Numbered from the stretch's first letter, positions 32,608-41,384 are shown. The stretch is DNA of 46,063 nucleotides from Owenweeksia sp. (GCA_028285465.1 JANQPD010000082.1:1-46063), one strand, 5' to 3'. Notes: generated from the letters alone by a model not told the origin. Numbers and translations: made by a program.

Positions 32608-34122
32608 TCAGGCATTCATTGTCGGGTTTACTTTTTTGGGAATGTAGATGTAAAAGGTCGTTCCTTCACCAGGAGTACTATCCACTTTAATCTTGCCTCC
32701 CATGGTTTCAATCTGGTTTCTTGTAATAAAGAGCCCCACGCCTTTGGCATCCTGGTTTTTGTGAAAGGTTTTATACAGGCCGAATAATTTGCCACCCACT
32801 TTTTTCAGGTCCATGCCTAAACCATTGTCTGTAATGCTCAAAACATAAAATGCCATCCTTTCTTTTAGCTTAAAAGTGATAATGGGTGAGCGCTCCGGGC
32901 TACTATACTTTAGTGCATTTGTAAGAAAATTGATGATGATACTATCGAGATAAGCCGGATTATACCTAACCGAAACTGCCGGGGGCACGTTGTTGACTAC
33001 TTCTGCATTTAGGCGAAGAATGTCTGCACTTAAAGAAGCCTTTGTTTTTTCAATGACTTTATGCAGTTTAATTCTCTTAAGGTGCTTGTTAGCTTTTGTT
33101 TGTGTATCTACTACTTCTGTCAGATGTGCCACGGTTTCGGTAAAGGACCCTGATATTTGCTTTAAGTGTTTTAATAGCTCCTCTTTGACCGAGGCATCTT
33201 CTTCTTTCTCATAAAAGTCGAGCATCATAGCTAAGTTACCCGTATTGGAACGCAGGTTATGGGTAACAATATGAGCAAAATTCATCAGGCGGTTATTTTG
33301 GTTTTTAGCTAGCTCTAGTGTACGTTCCAGCTTACCCTGGGCTTTCTTTCGCTGTGTTATGTCTTCTACCTGAGAAACAAAATGAATAGGCTGCCCGTCT
33401 TGATCCCTGACAATGGATACACTCAGGTTCGCCCATATGATCTTCCCGCTTTTATGGAAATAGCGTTTTTCCATCTGGTAATGTGGAATGTGCCCCTCTA
33501 TCAGGCTATTAAACAGGCTCAGGTCAGCTTCCAGGTCATCGGGATAGGTCAGTTCCTGGAAAGTTTTTGTCAAAAGCTCCTCTTCGGTATAGCCAAAAAT
33601 CTGGCAGAGGTTGCGGTTTACTTTTAAAAGTTTTCCTTCTGTCGAAACCAGTACCATACCTATGGTGGAATGCTCAAAGGCTTCTTTGAATCGCTTTTCG
33701 CTGGTTTTCAATTGTTGCTCCAGCCTTTTTTGAGCAGTGATGTCGATATGGCACCCGATCATTCTTCGCGGATTCCCAAGGGCATCCCATTCAACTACAC
33801 GGCCACTAAAGGAAACCCAAACGGTTGACCCGTCTTTATGCTTATAGCGTACTTCTCCTTTATGTGGTATTTTCCCTTGGCTTTTTACGTGCTGGTCAAA
33901 ATTATCCAGCACCATTTGAAGGTCCTCCGGAAAGATCAATTGCTGCCAGGCGTCAGGGGTATCGGGTAGTTCGTGCTCCTCATAGCCGAACATAGATTTA
34001 AAACGCGGGCTTAAATACTCCACACTGTTTTCAATATCCCAGTCCCAATATCCGGCCAGGGCATCTTCCAATATAACCCTGGGCACATTGTCGTACCCTA
34101 TTTTTCCTTGTTCTTTTCCCAT
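32608..34122 (-). CDS. PAS-PAS sensor histidine kinase
   Basis: A 504-residue soluble kinase without transmembrane helices. PAS 1 covers about 15-132 (YWDWDIENSVEYLSPRFKSMFGY, ending GCHIDITAQKR with a PAC motif) and PAS 2 about 140-258 (HSTIGMVLVSTEGKLLKVN, ending QVEDITQRKKAQG). The dimerisation helix carries H288 in the variant box FAHIVTHNLRSNTGN, a type seen in Bacteroidota kinases instead of SHELRTPL. HATPase_c covers about 385-497 with IINFLTNALKYSS, TDNGLGMD (D432), GVGLFITRNQIE and GEGTTFYIYIP. There is no receiver and no response regulator next to it. It would sense an intracellular or redox/light cue through PAS; the ligand is unknown. Confidence 0.92.
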   Translation of the reverse strand: MGKEQGKIGYDNVPRVILEDALAGYWDWDIENSVEYLSPRFKSMFGYEEHELPDTPDAWQQLIFPEDLQMVLDNFDQHVKSQGKIPHKGEVRYKHKDGSTVWVSFSGRVVEWDALGNPRRMIGCHIDITAQKRLEQQLKTSEKRFKEAFEHSTIGMVLVSTEGKLLKVNRNLCQIFGYTEEELLTKTFQELTYPDDLEADLSLFNSLIEGHIPHYQMEKRYFHKSGKIIWANLSVSIVRDQDGQPIHFVSQVEDITQRKKAQGKLERTLELAKNQNNRLMNFAHIVTHNLRSNTGNLAMMLDFYEKEEDASVKEELLKHLKQISGSFTETVAHLTEVVDTQTKANKHLKRIKLHKVIEKTKASLSADILRLNAEVVNNVPPAVSVRYNPAYLDSIIINFLTNALKYSSPERSPIITFKLKERMAFYVLSITDNGLGMDLKKVGGKLFGLYKTFHKNQDAKGVGLFITRNQIETMGGKIKVDSTPGEGTTFYIYIPKKVNPTMNA

Positions 34123-34141
34123 ATGGTTAGTGGCAATAGGT

Positions 34142-34149
34142 CAAAAGTA
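34142..34149 (-). promoter_or_regulatory. -7 box of the PAS kinase gene
   Basis: TACTTTTG on the minus strand fits TAnnTTTG, about 20 nt before the ATG at 34122. The -33 element is not convincing. Confidence 0.45.
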
Positions 34150-34518
34150 GGCCTTTGACTACATTTTAAGAAAGAATAAATAGATTAAATGCTAAAAAAA
34201 GTGGATTAACGGGATAAGCCCTGGTGTTATATTTATGTAAAAATATGAGGGTAAAAGAACTACTGAAAAGAGGAGTGTGCCGTTGGTTTTTAAAAGGTTG
34301 ATTTGCCAAAAGTCCTTACTTAACCGACGTTTAAGCCGTATTGGTCTTTAACCAAGTCCAATGCAGAATATTGAAAAAATCAAACGTTTTTAAAATGCTT
34401 TAAATCAGTATTTTCATTAAAAAGAGGATCTGGAAATCACTGTAAAATACGGTGCGTGTAAGGGTTAACCATAGCGGTAGTGGGGATCGTGAATGGGGGT
34501 AAGCTCTCTTTCAAAATT
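34150..34518. other. Gene-free stretch between the PAS kinase and the sugar dehydrogenase
   Basis: An A/T-rich 370-nt region. The only plus-strand frame with a start near 34244 encodes 18 residues and has no support. A palindrome GGTTAACC sits at 34464-34471. I see no terminator, RNA gene or repeat. Confidence 0.5.
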
Positions 34519-35817
34519 TCACCCTGTATAAACGACACGCCAAACGCGTCCTGTTACACTATCACAAATGTATAGAGAACCATTGGGCCCTACGGTTAAC
34601 CCACAGGGTCGAAAGATGGCGTCTCCGGGAGCTTCTATAGGCCCGCCATTATTGGCAAACCCATCGGCAAAAGTCTGGTAAGAGCCGGTGGGCTGCCCAT
34701 TCTGGTAAGGCGCAAACACTACTTTGTATCCTTTTTGTGGATTTGGAGCCCGGTTCCAGCTTCCGTGAAAAGCTACAAAAGCCCCATGTTTATAGACTTC
34801 GGGAAATTGATCTCCCTCGTAAAATACAATACCATTAGGGGCCCAGTGTCCCGGAAAGGCGAGTACGGGATCCTTTTTATCGGAACAACGCCCTGTTGTG
34901 TTTCCATCACCTCCATATTCCGGATTTAGCAGCTTTTTTTCTTTTTGCCAGTCGTAGTAGCAATAAGGCCAGCCAAAATCATCTCCCTGTTCTACTTCAA
35001 ACATTTCCTCTGCCGGAAGTTCAGTGCTTTGTTGTCTGTTAAAATGTTTTGGCCAATGGTCAAACAACTGGTCACGCCCGTGTTGCATAGCGTAGAGCTT
35101 GCCAAGGTTTTTATTCCAGCAAATACCTACCGCATTGCGGATGCCCGTAGCATAGCGGGTGCCGTTTTTCTGTGTTTGATTTGGGGTATGGGCGTCAAAT
35201 TTCCAGATGCCGCCCGTAGTGCTAAGCAAGGGGCAGGGGTCTTGCCCGGGAACTCCTTTTACACGGTCAGGGCTTTGACAGGAATTGGAAGGCGCTCCTA
35301 TATTCACATACATATTGCCCACGTTGTCAAAAGCCAATGACCTGGCGGCATGTTGTCGTTGCTCAGGTAGCGTAAGCATTAATTCCTGCTGCCCGGAGGG
35401 CACCAATTCGTTTCCTTTAAAAGGAACGCGAAACACCTCGGTATTGGTGGAGTAATACAGGTGGTTTTGATACAAGCCGATGCCGGTTCCTCCGCCTTTA
35501 CCAAAGTATTCTACCTGATCGGCTTTGCCATCTTTGTTTTTGTCGCGTAAAGCCACCAGACCGCCACCGCTGCGCTCTGCCCCCAGGTTTATATAAACAT
35601 CCCCGTTATCACGCACTGCTATATGACGGGCATTGCCCAAGTTGGTCGCTACCACTATAGCCTTAAAGCCATGAGGTAAGGTAATGCTTCCATTGTCCGA
35701 AGCAAAGGCAAGCTCCCCAGTACTATCCTCTATGCTAACCACATTCTTGGATTCCTGTTCTTGATTAACACAGGCACCCAATATAACGAGCATTACAAAA
35801 AAATAGTAGCCTTTCAT
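34519..35817 (-). CDS. Lipoprotein of the PQQ-type sugar/sorbosone dehydrogenase family
   Basis: A 432-residue lipoprotein (MKGYYFFVMLVILGAC, Cys at 16) with a six-bladed propeller of the glucose/sorbosone dehydrogenase type. Blade marks: LPHGFKAIVVATNLGNARHIAV, ARSLAFDNVGNMYVNIGAP, GTRYATGIRNAVGICWN, the family signature AMQHGRDQLFDHW, GDDFGWPYCYYDW, and the last blade CGLTVGPNGSLYICDSVTGRVWRV. Relatives use PQQ to oxidise sugars, but many Bacteroidota members are untested and PQQ synthesis genes are not in the window. Six or more cysteines (NSCQSPD, DPCP, WPYC, GRCSD, RPCG) suggest disulfides in the periplasm. Whether it is an active enzyme is uncertain. Confidence 0.83.
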   Translation of the reverse strand: MKGYYFFVMLVILGACVNQEQESKNVVSIEDSTGELAFASDNGSITLPHGFKAIVVATNLGNARHIAVRDNGDVYINLGAERSGGGLVALRDKNKDGKADQVEYFGKGGGTGIGLYQNHLYYSTNTEVFRVPFKGNELVPSGQQELMLTLPEQRQHAARSLAFDNVGNMYVNIGAPSNSCQSPDRVKGVPGQDPCPLLSTTGGIWKFDAHTPNQTQKNGTRYATGIRNAVGICWNKNLGKLYAMQHGRDQLFDHWPKHFNRQQSTELPAEEMFEVEQGDDFGWPYCYYDWQKEKKLLNPEYGGDGNTTGRCSDKKDPVLAFPGHWAPNGIVFYEGDQFPEVYKHGAFVAFHGSWNRAPNPQKGYKVVFAPYQNGQPTGSYQTFADGFANNGGPIEAPGDAIFRPCGLTVGPNGSLYICDSVTGRVWRVVYTG

Positions 35818-35993
35818 TGGAGAACGGGTTTGCTTCTAAAGGTAAGCAAGATTTTTATCATACCGTTGTAAAGCGTTGCATGCTAACAAAAGATGAGGTT
35901 TGTATTCTCCAAATACAGGCTTTCTCACTGGGAAAGGGAAGTGTTTTGTTTCGCTAGCTTGACTACGAAACCATCTTTGCGGAAACGCTATGG

Positions 35994-37181
35994 TTAATGT
36001 TGGATCAATACCTTAGTGGTTTGTATTAAGTCCATACCGGCATAGAGTTTCAATACGTAGATTCCGCCTTCTAACTCCCTTATGTCTATTTGGTTTAGAT
36101 CTGTCTTAACGCTGTGTATTTTCTGCCCTACCGCATTGTATAACACGGCATTTGTTATTGGTTTCTCACTTTGCCAGCGGATAAAATCAGCAGCCGGGTT
36201 GGGAAATACAAAGGGTTTCGTTTCACTCTTTTCGGAGATGCCTATCGTAGAAGCCAAGAGGTCAAATTTCCACATGTCTGTGGGGTACTGGTTAACCTGG
36301 CGGTTGAGTCCTCCAAAGAAGTATACTTCATCATTAATCACGAAGCTTCCCGGAGCCCAGCGACTAATGCCAGGGTGTGGGGTAAATTGGGTCCAGGAGT
36401 CGGTGCCGGGTGAATAACGCCACATTTCACCGGTAGCCATAAAGCTGTGGTCATCCCCATCACCACTCAAAATGAAGCCATCATCGTTCCAATCAAACTG
36501 GGTGCCCGCCACTCTTCCTTCTCCGGGGAATAACTGCATAGCTGTCCAGGTATTGGAAGCGGTATCCAGTTTATACCAATCTCTGTAAATGGAGTTGCCT
36601 CTATGCCCCAAGCCTGCAAAAACTTCGCCCCCGGCATTAAATTGAAAAGGATGATGGCGCGGGGGGCCCGGCAGGTCGGCAATATTTACCCATGAGTCCG
36701 TATCCACGGTATACATCCACCAGTCATTTAAGTCTCCAATAACACCATCTCCCAAACCCACATAAATCCTATTGCCGATTGCGATCATGGCAGGGTGCCG
36801 CCTGCCGCTGCACCCACAGGAGCTAAGTTGTGTCCATTGATCGGTTTGTGCATCGTAGCGCCAAAAATCTCTTAGGTAGGAAGTATTGGTAGCACCAAAG
36901 CCCATGTATGCTTTTCCATCCAATACCACCCCGATGGCAAAGCTTCTTGCAATACCGGGGAAATCCGTCAAGGTTTGCCAGGTATCGGAAACGGGATCGT
37001 ACTCGTAAAAATCTTTGGAAGGCTGCCCTACGGAATTTGTTCCGGTGGCCATGTATCCTTTACCGTTGAGTGCAAAGCCTACCGGGTGATGCCTGCCATT
37101 AGGTATGCCCCCCAACGGAACCCAGGATTGGGCATAAGAGGCGGTAGATAACAGAAGAAGGAACAATAATAATCTATTCAT
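35994..37181 (-). CDS. Secreted kelch-repeat protein with T9SS type A sorting domain
   Basis: A 395-residue protein: signal peptide (MNRLLLFLLLLSTASYAQ), then about six kelch repeats (20-310). Each has a HxxGFALNGKGYMATG-type strand pair followed by a YDPVSDTWQTLTDFP-type blade end; the pattern recurs as WRYDAQTDQWTQL, YTVDTDSWVNIADLP, YKLDTASNTWTAM and WRYSPGTDSWTQF. The last about 80 residues (VFPNPAADFIRWQSE, AVLYNAVGQKIHSVK, ELEGGIYVLKLYAG) are a T9SS type A Por_Sorting tail. It should be exported by the type IX system and anchored or released at the surface. Kelch propellers bind proteins or glycans; the target is unknown. It is separate from its neighbour by 176 nt. Confidence 0.9.
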   Translation of the reverse strand: MNRLLLFLLLLSTASYAQSWVPLGGIPNGRHHPVGFALNGKGYMATGTNSVGQPSKDFYEYDPVSDTWQTLTDFPGIARSFAIGVVLDGKAYMGFGATNTSYLRDFWRYDAQTDQWTQLSSCGCSGRRHPAMIAIGNRIYVGLGDGVIGDLNDWWMYTVDTDSWVNIADLPGPPRHHPFQFNAGGEVFAGLGHRGNSIYRDWYKLDTASNTWTAMQLFPGEGRVAGTQFDWNDDGFILSGDGDDHSFMATGEMWRYSPGTDSWTQFTPHPGISRWAPGSFVINDEVYFFGGLNRQVNQYPTDMWKFDLLASTIGISEKSETKPFVFPNPAADFIRWQSEKPITNAVLYNAVGQKIHSVKTDLNQIDIRELEGGIYVLKLYAGMDLIQTTKVLIQH

Positions 37182-37648
37182 AAATATGTATGTTTTCGCA
37201 TTTTAAAAGGTCTAAAATAAAGCCTTCCTTTCGTTTACGGGTCGGCAGGATGACATTTGCCCATTCATGAAAAAACCTCAAGCGGATGTGTTTGTGGTAA
37301 ATTGACAACTGCACATTGTTTGCAGTAACCAAAAGACTTAAGTATAGTTCAGATCAAAGCCTGTACAACGATCCGAGGTGTTTAGACTAATGCATAAAAC
37401 CAAACTCGCTTTCCCTTGAGTTGAACGAGAAAATGGTGACTTTGCAATAAGTCCGGTAATAGCGAAACGCTTTACGTTAATGAAGATTGGTGAAATACGG
37501 CTCAAGTGTCTCATAACAAGTTGATTTTTGTGTCTACACATTATCACGTAAGGGGATTGTCCGGCTTATGCACTTTTCCTAGTTTGCCCGCTTAAAAGCC
37601 AAAAGGGGGATATCAACAATCTGTTTATTTTTAAAGGTAGGCCATAAA
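37182..37648. other. 467-nt gene-free stretch upstream of the methyltransferase
   Basis: No supported gene. A 69-codon minus frame (37338-37547) has no family features. A small hairpin ACTGCA-N7-TGCAGT lies at 37308-37326. TATTTTTA at about 37626 could be a weak -7 box for the methyltransferase. The spacing is unusually long for this window. Confidence 0.45.
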
Positions 37649-38458
37649 ATGAAGCAATACAGCATACAGGGTGGAGAAGAGGGTAAAACCAGATTGGATA
37701 TACTATCCAGCACTATTCGGGAACACACAAAAGATTTTTTGGTTTGGGGAGGGCTACGTAAAGGTATTAGATGTCTGGATCTAGGTTGTGGCAATGGAAG
37801 TGTATCGGCCCTAATGGCAAAACAGGTTGGACCGGAGGGAAACGTTTTGGGTTTGGATCTCGATCCCACCAATATAGCACACGCCAACCAATTGAAGCAA
37901 TCAGATGGCATTGTCAACCTTATGTTTCAAGTGGCAGACGCAAACCAAATAGAGAAAGGGCAACAATACGACCTGGTGTATTCCCGGTTTCTTTTGTCTC
38001 ACCTTAAAAGTCCCGACCTGGTACTGAAGAAAGCTTTTGAAAGCTTGAAAGAGGGTGGAAAAATACTGCTGGAAGACACAGATTTTTCAGGACACTTTTC
38101 GTTTCCGGCCAATAAAGCTTTTGACCGGTATGTATCGCTTTACCAACAGCTGCTTAAAAAAAGAGGTGCCGATGCCAATATAGGAAAAAAACTACCCCAG
38201 CTCCTCCTCGAGGCCGGGTTCAGGGACATCGAGTTCAAAATTTGCCAACCCGCGCATATGTCCGGTGAAGGTAAACACATGGCTGAGATAACATTGGCGG
38301 GCATAGGCGAGTCCTTGTTTTTTGAACAACTGATTGGTAAAGAAGAGTTCCACCGTATTTTGGAAGCCTTAATTGCTTTTAGAAAACAAACCCACTCTAT
38401 CTTGAGCATGCCGAGGATATTCCAGGTTAAAGCTAAGCGCATTGGCCAGGTAGCTTAA
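37649..38458 (+). CDS. SAM-dependent methyltransferase (class I)
   Basis: A 269-residue class I methyltransferase. SAM motif I CLDLGCGNGSVSALMAKQVG (about 49-68), acidic motif II VLGLDLDPTNI, motif III region VADANQIEKGQQYDLVYSRFLLSHLK, and post-motif LKEGGKILLEDTDFSG. The C-terminal 90 residues (AFDRYVSLYQQLLKKRGADANIG ...) form the substrate cap. It resembles UbiE/arsenite/small-molecule methyltransferases, with LLSHL in the position used by that group. The substrate cannot be named. It is a single gene with 467 nt before it and the tRNA-Arg(TCT) terminator after it. Confidence 0.88.
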   Translation: MKQYSIQGGEEGKTRLDILSSTIREHTKDFLVWGGLRKGIRCLDLGCGNGSVSALMAKQVGPEGNVLGLDLDPTNIAHANQLKQSDGIVNLMFQVADANQIEKGQQYDLVYSRFLLSHLKSPDLVLKKAFESLKEGGKILLEDTDFSGHFSFPANKAFDRYVSLYQQLLKKRGADANIGKKLPQLLLEAGFRDIEFKICQPAHMSGEGKHMAEITLAGIGESLFFEQLIGKEEFHRILEALIAFRKQTHSILSMPRIFQVKAKRIGQVA

Positions 38459-38652
38459 CAACAAACCAATTAATGTTTGATAAGAGCCTCGTTCCCCATT
38501 AAGCTTCCTTTTCTTAGTGTTCGGCGTTCACGATAGGATTATATTATCCTGCAAGAACTTTAATTTAGAGCACTCCAAAGCCTGAATCTGCTTAGCAGTT
38601 TCTGATTCTTTTTCTTTCTGCAAAGCAGGAAGCAAGCTTCACTTTACTTCAA

Positions 38653-38683
38653 TAAAAAAGCCCCACTTTGCAAGTGAGGCTTT
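38653..38683 (-). terminator. Intrinsic terminator of tRNA-Arg(TCT)
   Basis: On the minus strand AAAGCCTCACTT-GCA-AAGTGGGGCTTT (stem 38683-38657, one G-U pair) runs into TTTTTT, starting 4 nt past the tRNA. Confidence 0.85.
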
Positions 38684-38686
38684 GGG

Positions 38687-38760
38687 TGATCGCGACAGGA
38701 TTCGAACCTGTGACCGTCTGCTTAGAAGGCAGATGCTCTATCCAGCTGAGCTACGCGACC
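38687..38760 (-). tRNA. tRNA-Arg (anticodon TCT)
   Basis: A 74-nt cloverleaf read by eye: acceptor GGTCGCG/CGCGATC with discriminator A, D arm GCTC-AGCTGGATA-GAGC, anticodon stem TCTGC/GCAGA with loop CTTCTAA (anticodon TCT, reading AGA/AGG), and T arm ACAGG-TTCGAAT-CCTGT. CCA is not encoded (ACCC follows). A tRNA-like shortened copy lies 8 nt upstream in the same transcript. Confidence 0.95.
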
Positions 38761-38768
38761 TTATTTTC

Positions 38769-38821
38769 TGATCGCGTGGCGAAGTTGCCTGTCCCGCCCC
38801 TTAGCGGGAAGCTACGCGACC
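38769..38821 (-). ncRNA. Shortened tRNA-like element ahead of tRNA-Arg(TCT)
   Basis: 53 nt on the minus strand. Its first 12 bases (GGTCGCGTAGCT) are identical to the tRNA and its last 8 (CGCGATCA) equal the tRNA 3' end with discriminator, so the 7-bp acceptor stem can form. The middle is replaced by two hairpins: TCCCGC-TAAGG-GGCGGGA-like, and GGC-AACTTC-GCC. There is no anticodon arm. It lies between the promoter at 38875-38868 and the real tRNA, so it should be transcribed. It could be a degenerate duplicate, a decoy for processing enzymes, or a chance carrier of a GC-rich repeat. Confidence 0.55.
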
Positions 38822-38867
38822 ATAACTTAATTTGCTACTCTTAAAAGAGGGCTTAAATTTAGGGGCG

Positions 38868-38875
38868 CAAATTTA
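38868..38875 (-). promoter_or_regulatory. -7 box of the tRNA-Arg(TCT) transcript
   Basis: TAAATTTG on the minus strand fits TAnnTTTG, followed by CGCCCC, a C-rich run like that after the other tRNA promoter. It lies 14 nt from the start of the divergent peroxidase gene. The -33 match is weak. Confidence 0.6.
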
Positions 38876-38888
38876 ATCAAAAAAAGAG

Positions 38889-40091
38889 GTGAACACATTT
38901 TTACATGGAATTATTCGGCACTTCTGGGGAAGTTTGCATAAGCTTCTTTTGCCAATACTCTGCTCCGGTTTGTTTCTCGCTTGTTCCAAGGACCAACCTA
39001 AAACGAACGATAGCGTGTATCCGGCAATAAAAAAAACCTTTGGCGGTAGTATAGACCCGGAAAACTTACCAAATTATGCAAACCAGGAGGCTCCGGCCTA
39101 CGTTGCCAAAGACAACACAGGAGCCAATCCCATAACCGATGAAGGCGCTACCTTGGGGCGTGTGCTTTTCTATGATGTACAACTCTCGGTCACGAATACC
39201 ATTTCCTGTTCCAGTTGTCACCAACAACAATTTGCCTTTAGCGATACCGCAAAACTCAGTAGGGGTATCAACGGGCTTACCAATCGCCATGCCATGCGCC
39301 TCGTAAATGCACGTTTTGGTGCAGAAACCAGGTTTTTCTGGGATGAGCGCGCAGCCACCTTAGAAGAACAAACCACAATGCCTATACAAGACCATTTAGA
39401 AATGGGGTATAGCGGGCAGGAAGGAGACCCTGGTATCGAGGACCTGATCGACAAGTTGCAGAATATGGATTATTACCAGGAATTGTTCACCCTGGCATTT
39501 GGCGACACAAAAATTACAGAGCTTCGCATGCAAGCCGCACTTGCTCAGTTTATACGCAGTATACAGAGCTTCGACTCTAAGTACGATGCGGGGCGGGCTA
39601 CGGGCGCTTTAGATGGCAATTTTTTCCCAAACTATACCGCAGAGGAGAACGAAGGCAAGCGTTTGTTTATGTTTCCTTTAGGCGTGGGAGGGGCCGGTTG
39701 TGCAGGTTGTCACCTTCCTCCTGAGTTTGACATAGCCCTGAACATAGGCAACAATGGTGTATTAGGTGTGGCTAAAGATCCGACTCAACAAGACCTGGCC
39801 AATACGCGTTCCCCAAGCCTTCGCGATGTATTTAACAGGCAAGGGGTGCTTAATGGTCCGTTGATGCATGATGGAAGTTTCACAAACATGCTGGAGGTAA
39901 TTGACCACTACGATCAACTACCTGAGCACGCCCGCAATGCCAATCTGGACCAACGCTTAATAAGGCTTAACGGGAGTTTACAGAACCTGGAACTTACACG
40001 AGAAGAAAAAAATGCGCTGGTCACTTTTCTCAAAACGCTAAGTGGAAGTAAGGTATACACAGACGAAAAGTATGCCGATCCTTTTCCATAA
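38889..40091 (+). CDS. Di-haem cytochrome c peroxidase (MauG/CcpA family)
   Basis: A 400-residue lipoprotein (lipobox LFLAC, Cys 32) of the di-haem peroxidase family. There are two haem sites, C107-S-S-C110-H111 and C271-A-G-C274-H275, with family sequence around them (LGRVLFYDVQLSVTNTISCSSCHQQQFAFSD; NRHAMRLVNARFG; FFWDERAATLEEQ; PMQDxxEM here PIQDHLEMG). It reduces hydrogen peroxide in the periplasm with electrons from small cytochromes. GTG 38889 is the likely start (no in-frame ATG before the lipobox), although it gives a long N-region before the signal helix; a later TTG near SLHKLLLP is possible. The Omp85-like gene follows by 46 nt. Confidence 0.9.
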   Translation: MNTFLHGIIRHFWGSLHKLLLPILCSGLFLACSKDQPKTNDSVYPAIKKTFGGSIDPENLPNYANQEAPAYVAKDNTGANPITDEGATLGRVLFYDVQLSVTNTISCSSCHQQQFAFSDTAKLSRGINGLTNRHAMRLVNARFGAETRFFWDERAATLEEQTTMPIQDHLEMGYSGQEGDPGIEDLIDKLQNMDYYQELFTLAFGDTKITELRMQAALAQFIRSIQSFDSKYDAGRATGALDGNFFPNYTAEENEGKRLFMFPLGVGGAGCAGCHLPPEFDIALNIGNNGVLGVAKDPTQQDLANTRSPSLRDVFNRQGVLNGPLMHDGSFTNMLEVIDHYDQLPEHARNANLDQRLIRLNGSLQNLELTREEKNALVTFLKTLSGSKVYTDEKYADPFP

Positions 40092-40137
40092 CTAGGTAGC
40101 CGACTTCTCAATCCCTTGAACGTGCTTTATTTTTTAT

Positions 40138-41214
40138 ATGAAAAAAACAATCCTGTCCGGTTTTTTGCTTTTGCTTTGCCTTTCCGGTAAGGCGCAAAGT
40201 GACAGTAGCCGCAGGCCGGTGTATTCTGTGCTTCCCTTTGCTTTCTTTTTGCCCGAAACCGATTGGGGGTTTGGCATAGGCGGCATTATGTCGTTTCGCT
40301 TTAAGGGTGAAGATACGGCAAGCTCTGTTTCGCAGGTGCAGCTAGGGGCCTCGTATACACTGCGTAACCAATGGCTTTTTTATCTGCCCTGGCGTCTTTT
40401 TTGGGCCAGTGAAAAAAACCTGAGCTATGGCGAGTTGGGTTATTACGTTTATGTATATCCCTACTATGGTATTGGCGCAAGGAGCCGCCTGGAAGAGGAA
40501 GAGTTTTACGATGTAACTTTTCCCAGGGTGCGCATAAATTATCTACGAGAAACCAGCCCTGACCTGTATTTCGGCATACGTTACTGGTTGGACGATTTCA
40601 ACATTACGGGCTATGCGCCTGAAGGTAAATTGCTTCAAAGTGCTGTCCGGGGTTTTGATGGTGGAAGGGTAAGTGGGCTGGGGGTGGTGAGTAACTTTGA
40701 TTCAAGAGATAACCAGTTTTACCCGACCCACGGCTGGTTCGTTGAAGCCGTAGCCTTGCCTCATAGTACTGCTTTGGGCAGTAATTTTACTTTTCTCAAG
40801 CTGTCGTTAGATGCAGCGCATTACCATACAATAAGGAAAAGGCACACCTTCGCAGTTAATGCATACTGGGAAAGTAATATAGGAGAAGTGCCCTTTTTTA
40901 ATATGGCTTTTTTAGGAGGCCCCAGGCGCTTACGCGGGTATATTGACGGGCGCTTTCGTGATTATAATGCGGCAGTATTACAGGCCGAATACCGTTGGCG
41001 GTTTTACAAACGTTTTGGCCTGGCTTTGTTTTACGGAGCAGGTAATGTGTTTGAGAAGTTCAGCGGCCTGCAAGCTTCGCTTACCAAGCAAACTTTCGGG
41101 GGAGGTTTGCGTTTTCAACTGAGCAAAAGAGAAAAGGTAAACCTGCGCCTGGATGCAGGTTTTGTCCCCTCGGAGGGGGCAAATTTCTACGTAACCTTCG
41201 GAGAGGCATTCTGA
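40138..41214 (+). CDS. Omp85/BamA-TamA type beta-barrel protein without POTRA domains
   Basis: A 358-residue outer-membrane protein. Signal peptide (MKKTILSGFLLLLCLSGKAQ), then directly a 16-strand-type barrel with the surface-antigen D15 domain: LGVVSNFDSRDNQFYPTHGWFVEA (strand and loop hallmark), PFFNMAFLGGPRRLRGYIDGRFRDYN (lid-loop LRGY motif), LFYGAGNVF, and a terminal FYVTFGEAF. There are no POTRA repeats, so it resembles the short patatin-linked/Bac_surface_Ag members rather than BamA itself. Its role is unknown; it could be a porin-like or assembly barrel. It probably shares transcription with the peroxidase 46 nt upstream. Confidence 0.88.
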   Translation: MKKTILSGFLLLLCLSGKAQSDSSRRPVYSVLPFAFFLPETDWGFGIGGIMSFRFKGEDTASSVSQVQLGASYTLRNQWLFYLPWRLFWASEKNLSYGELGYYVYVYPYYGIGARSRLEEEEFYDVTFPRVRINYLRETSPDLYFGIRYWLDDFNITGYAPEGKLLQSAVRGFDGGRVSGLGVVSNFDSRDNQFYPTHGWFVEAVALPHSTALGSNFTFLKLSLDAAHYHTIRKRHTFAVNAYWESNIGEVPFFNMAFLGGPRRLRGYIDGRFRDYNAAVLQAEYRWRFYKRFGLALFYGAGNVFEKFSGLQASLTKQTFGGGLRFQLSKREKVNLRLDAGFVPSEGANFYVTFGEAF

Positions 41215-41354
41215 GTTAGCGAACGGGTGCAGGGCATAAGCGTGTGTTTTGTACACTTTTTAAAGTTTGGTTATCAGTCATGTAAGAGAGAGAGGTTGTG
41301 GAAATTATATAGGAGTAGTAAGGTTTGTCTTACTTAAAATCAGCAGGTTATATA

Positions 41355-41384
41355 TTGGCGGTCTTACATAATCCTGTATTTTTG
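41355..41384 (+). promoter_or_regulatory. Promoter of the giant PKD-repeat gene
   Basis: TATTTTTG (41377-41384) is a perfect -7 box, with TTG (41355-41357) 19 nt before it. The leader to the TTG start at 41429 is about 38 nt. The rest of 41215-41428 shows no gene. Confidence 0.72.

Noticed and set aside
34244..34300. 18-residue plus-strand mini frame after the PAS kinase promoter
   Set aside because: Too short to support and without a structured leader; nothing downstream in that direction to regulate.
37338..37547. 69-codon minus-strand frame in the large gap
   Set aside because: No domain, no promoter and no neighbour logic; basic random-looking composition.
38586..38600. TCTGCTTAG shared with the tRNA-Arg(TCT) anticodon arm, as a possible attachment site
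   Set aside because: Only nine bases, no integrase and no second copy flanking an island; chance is enough.
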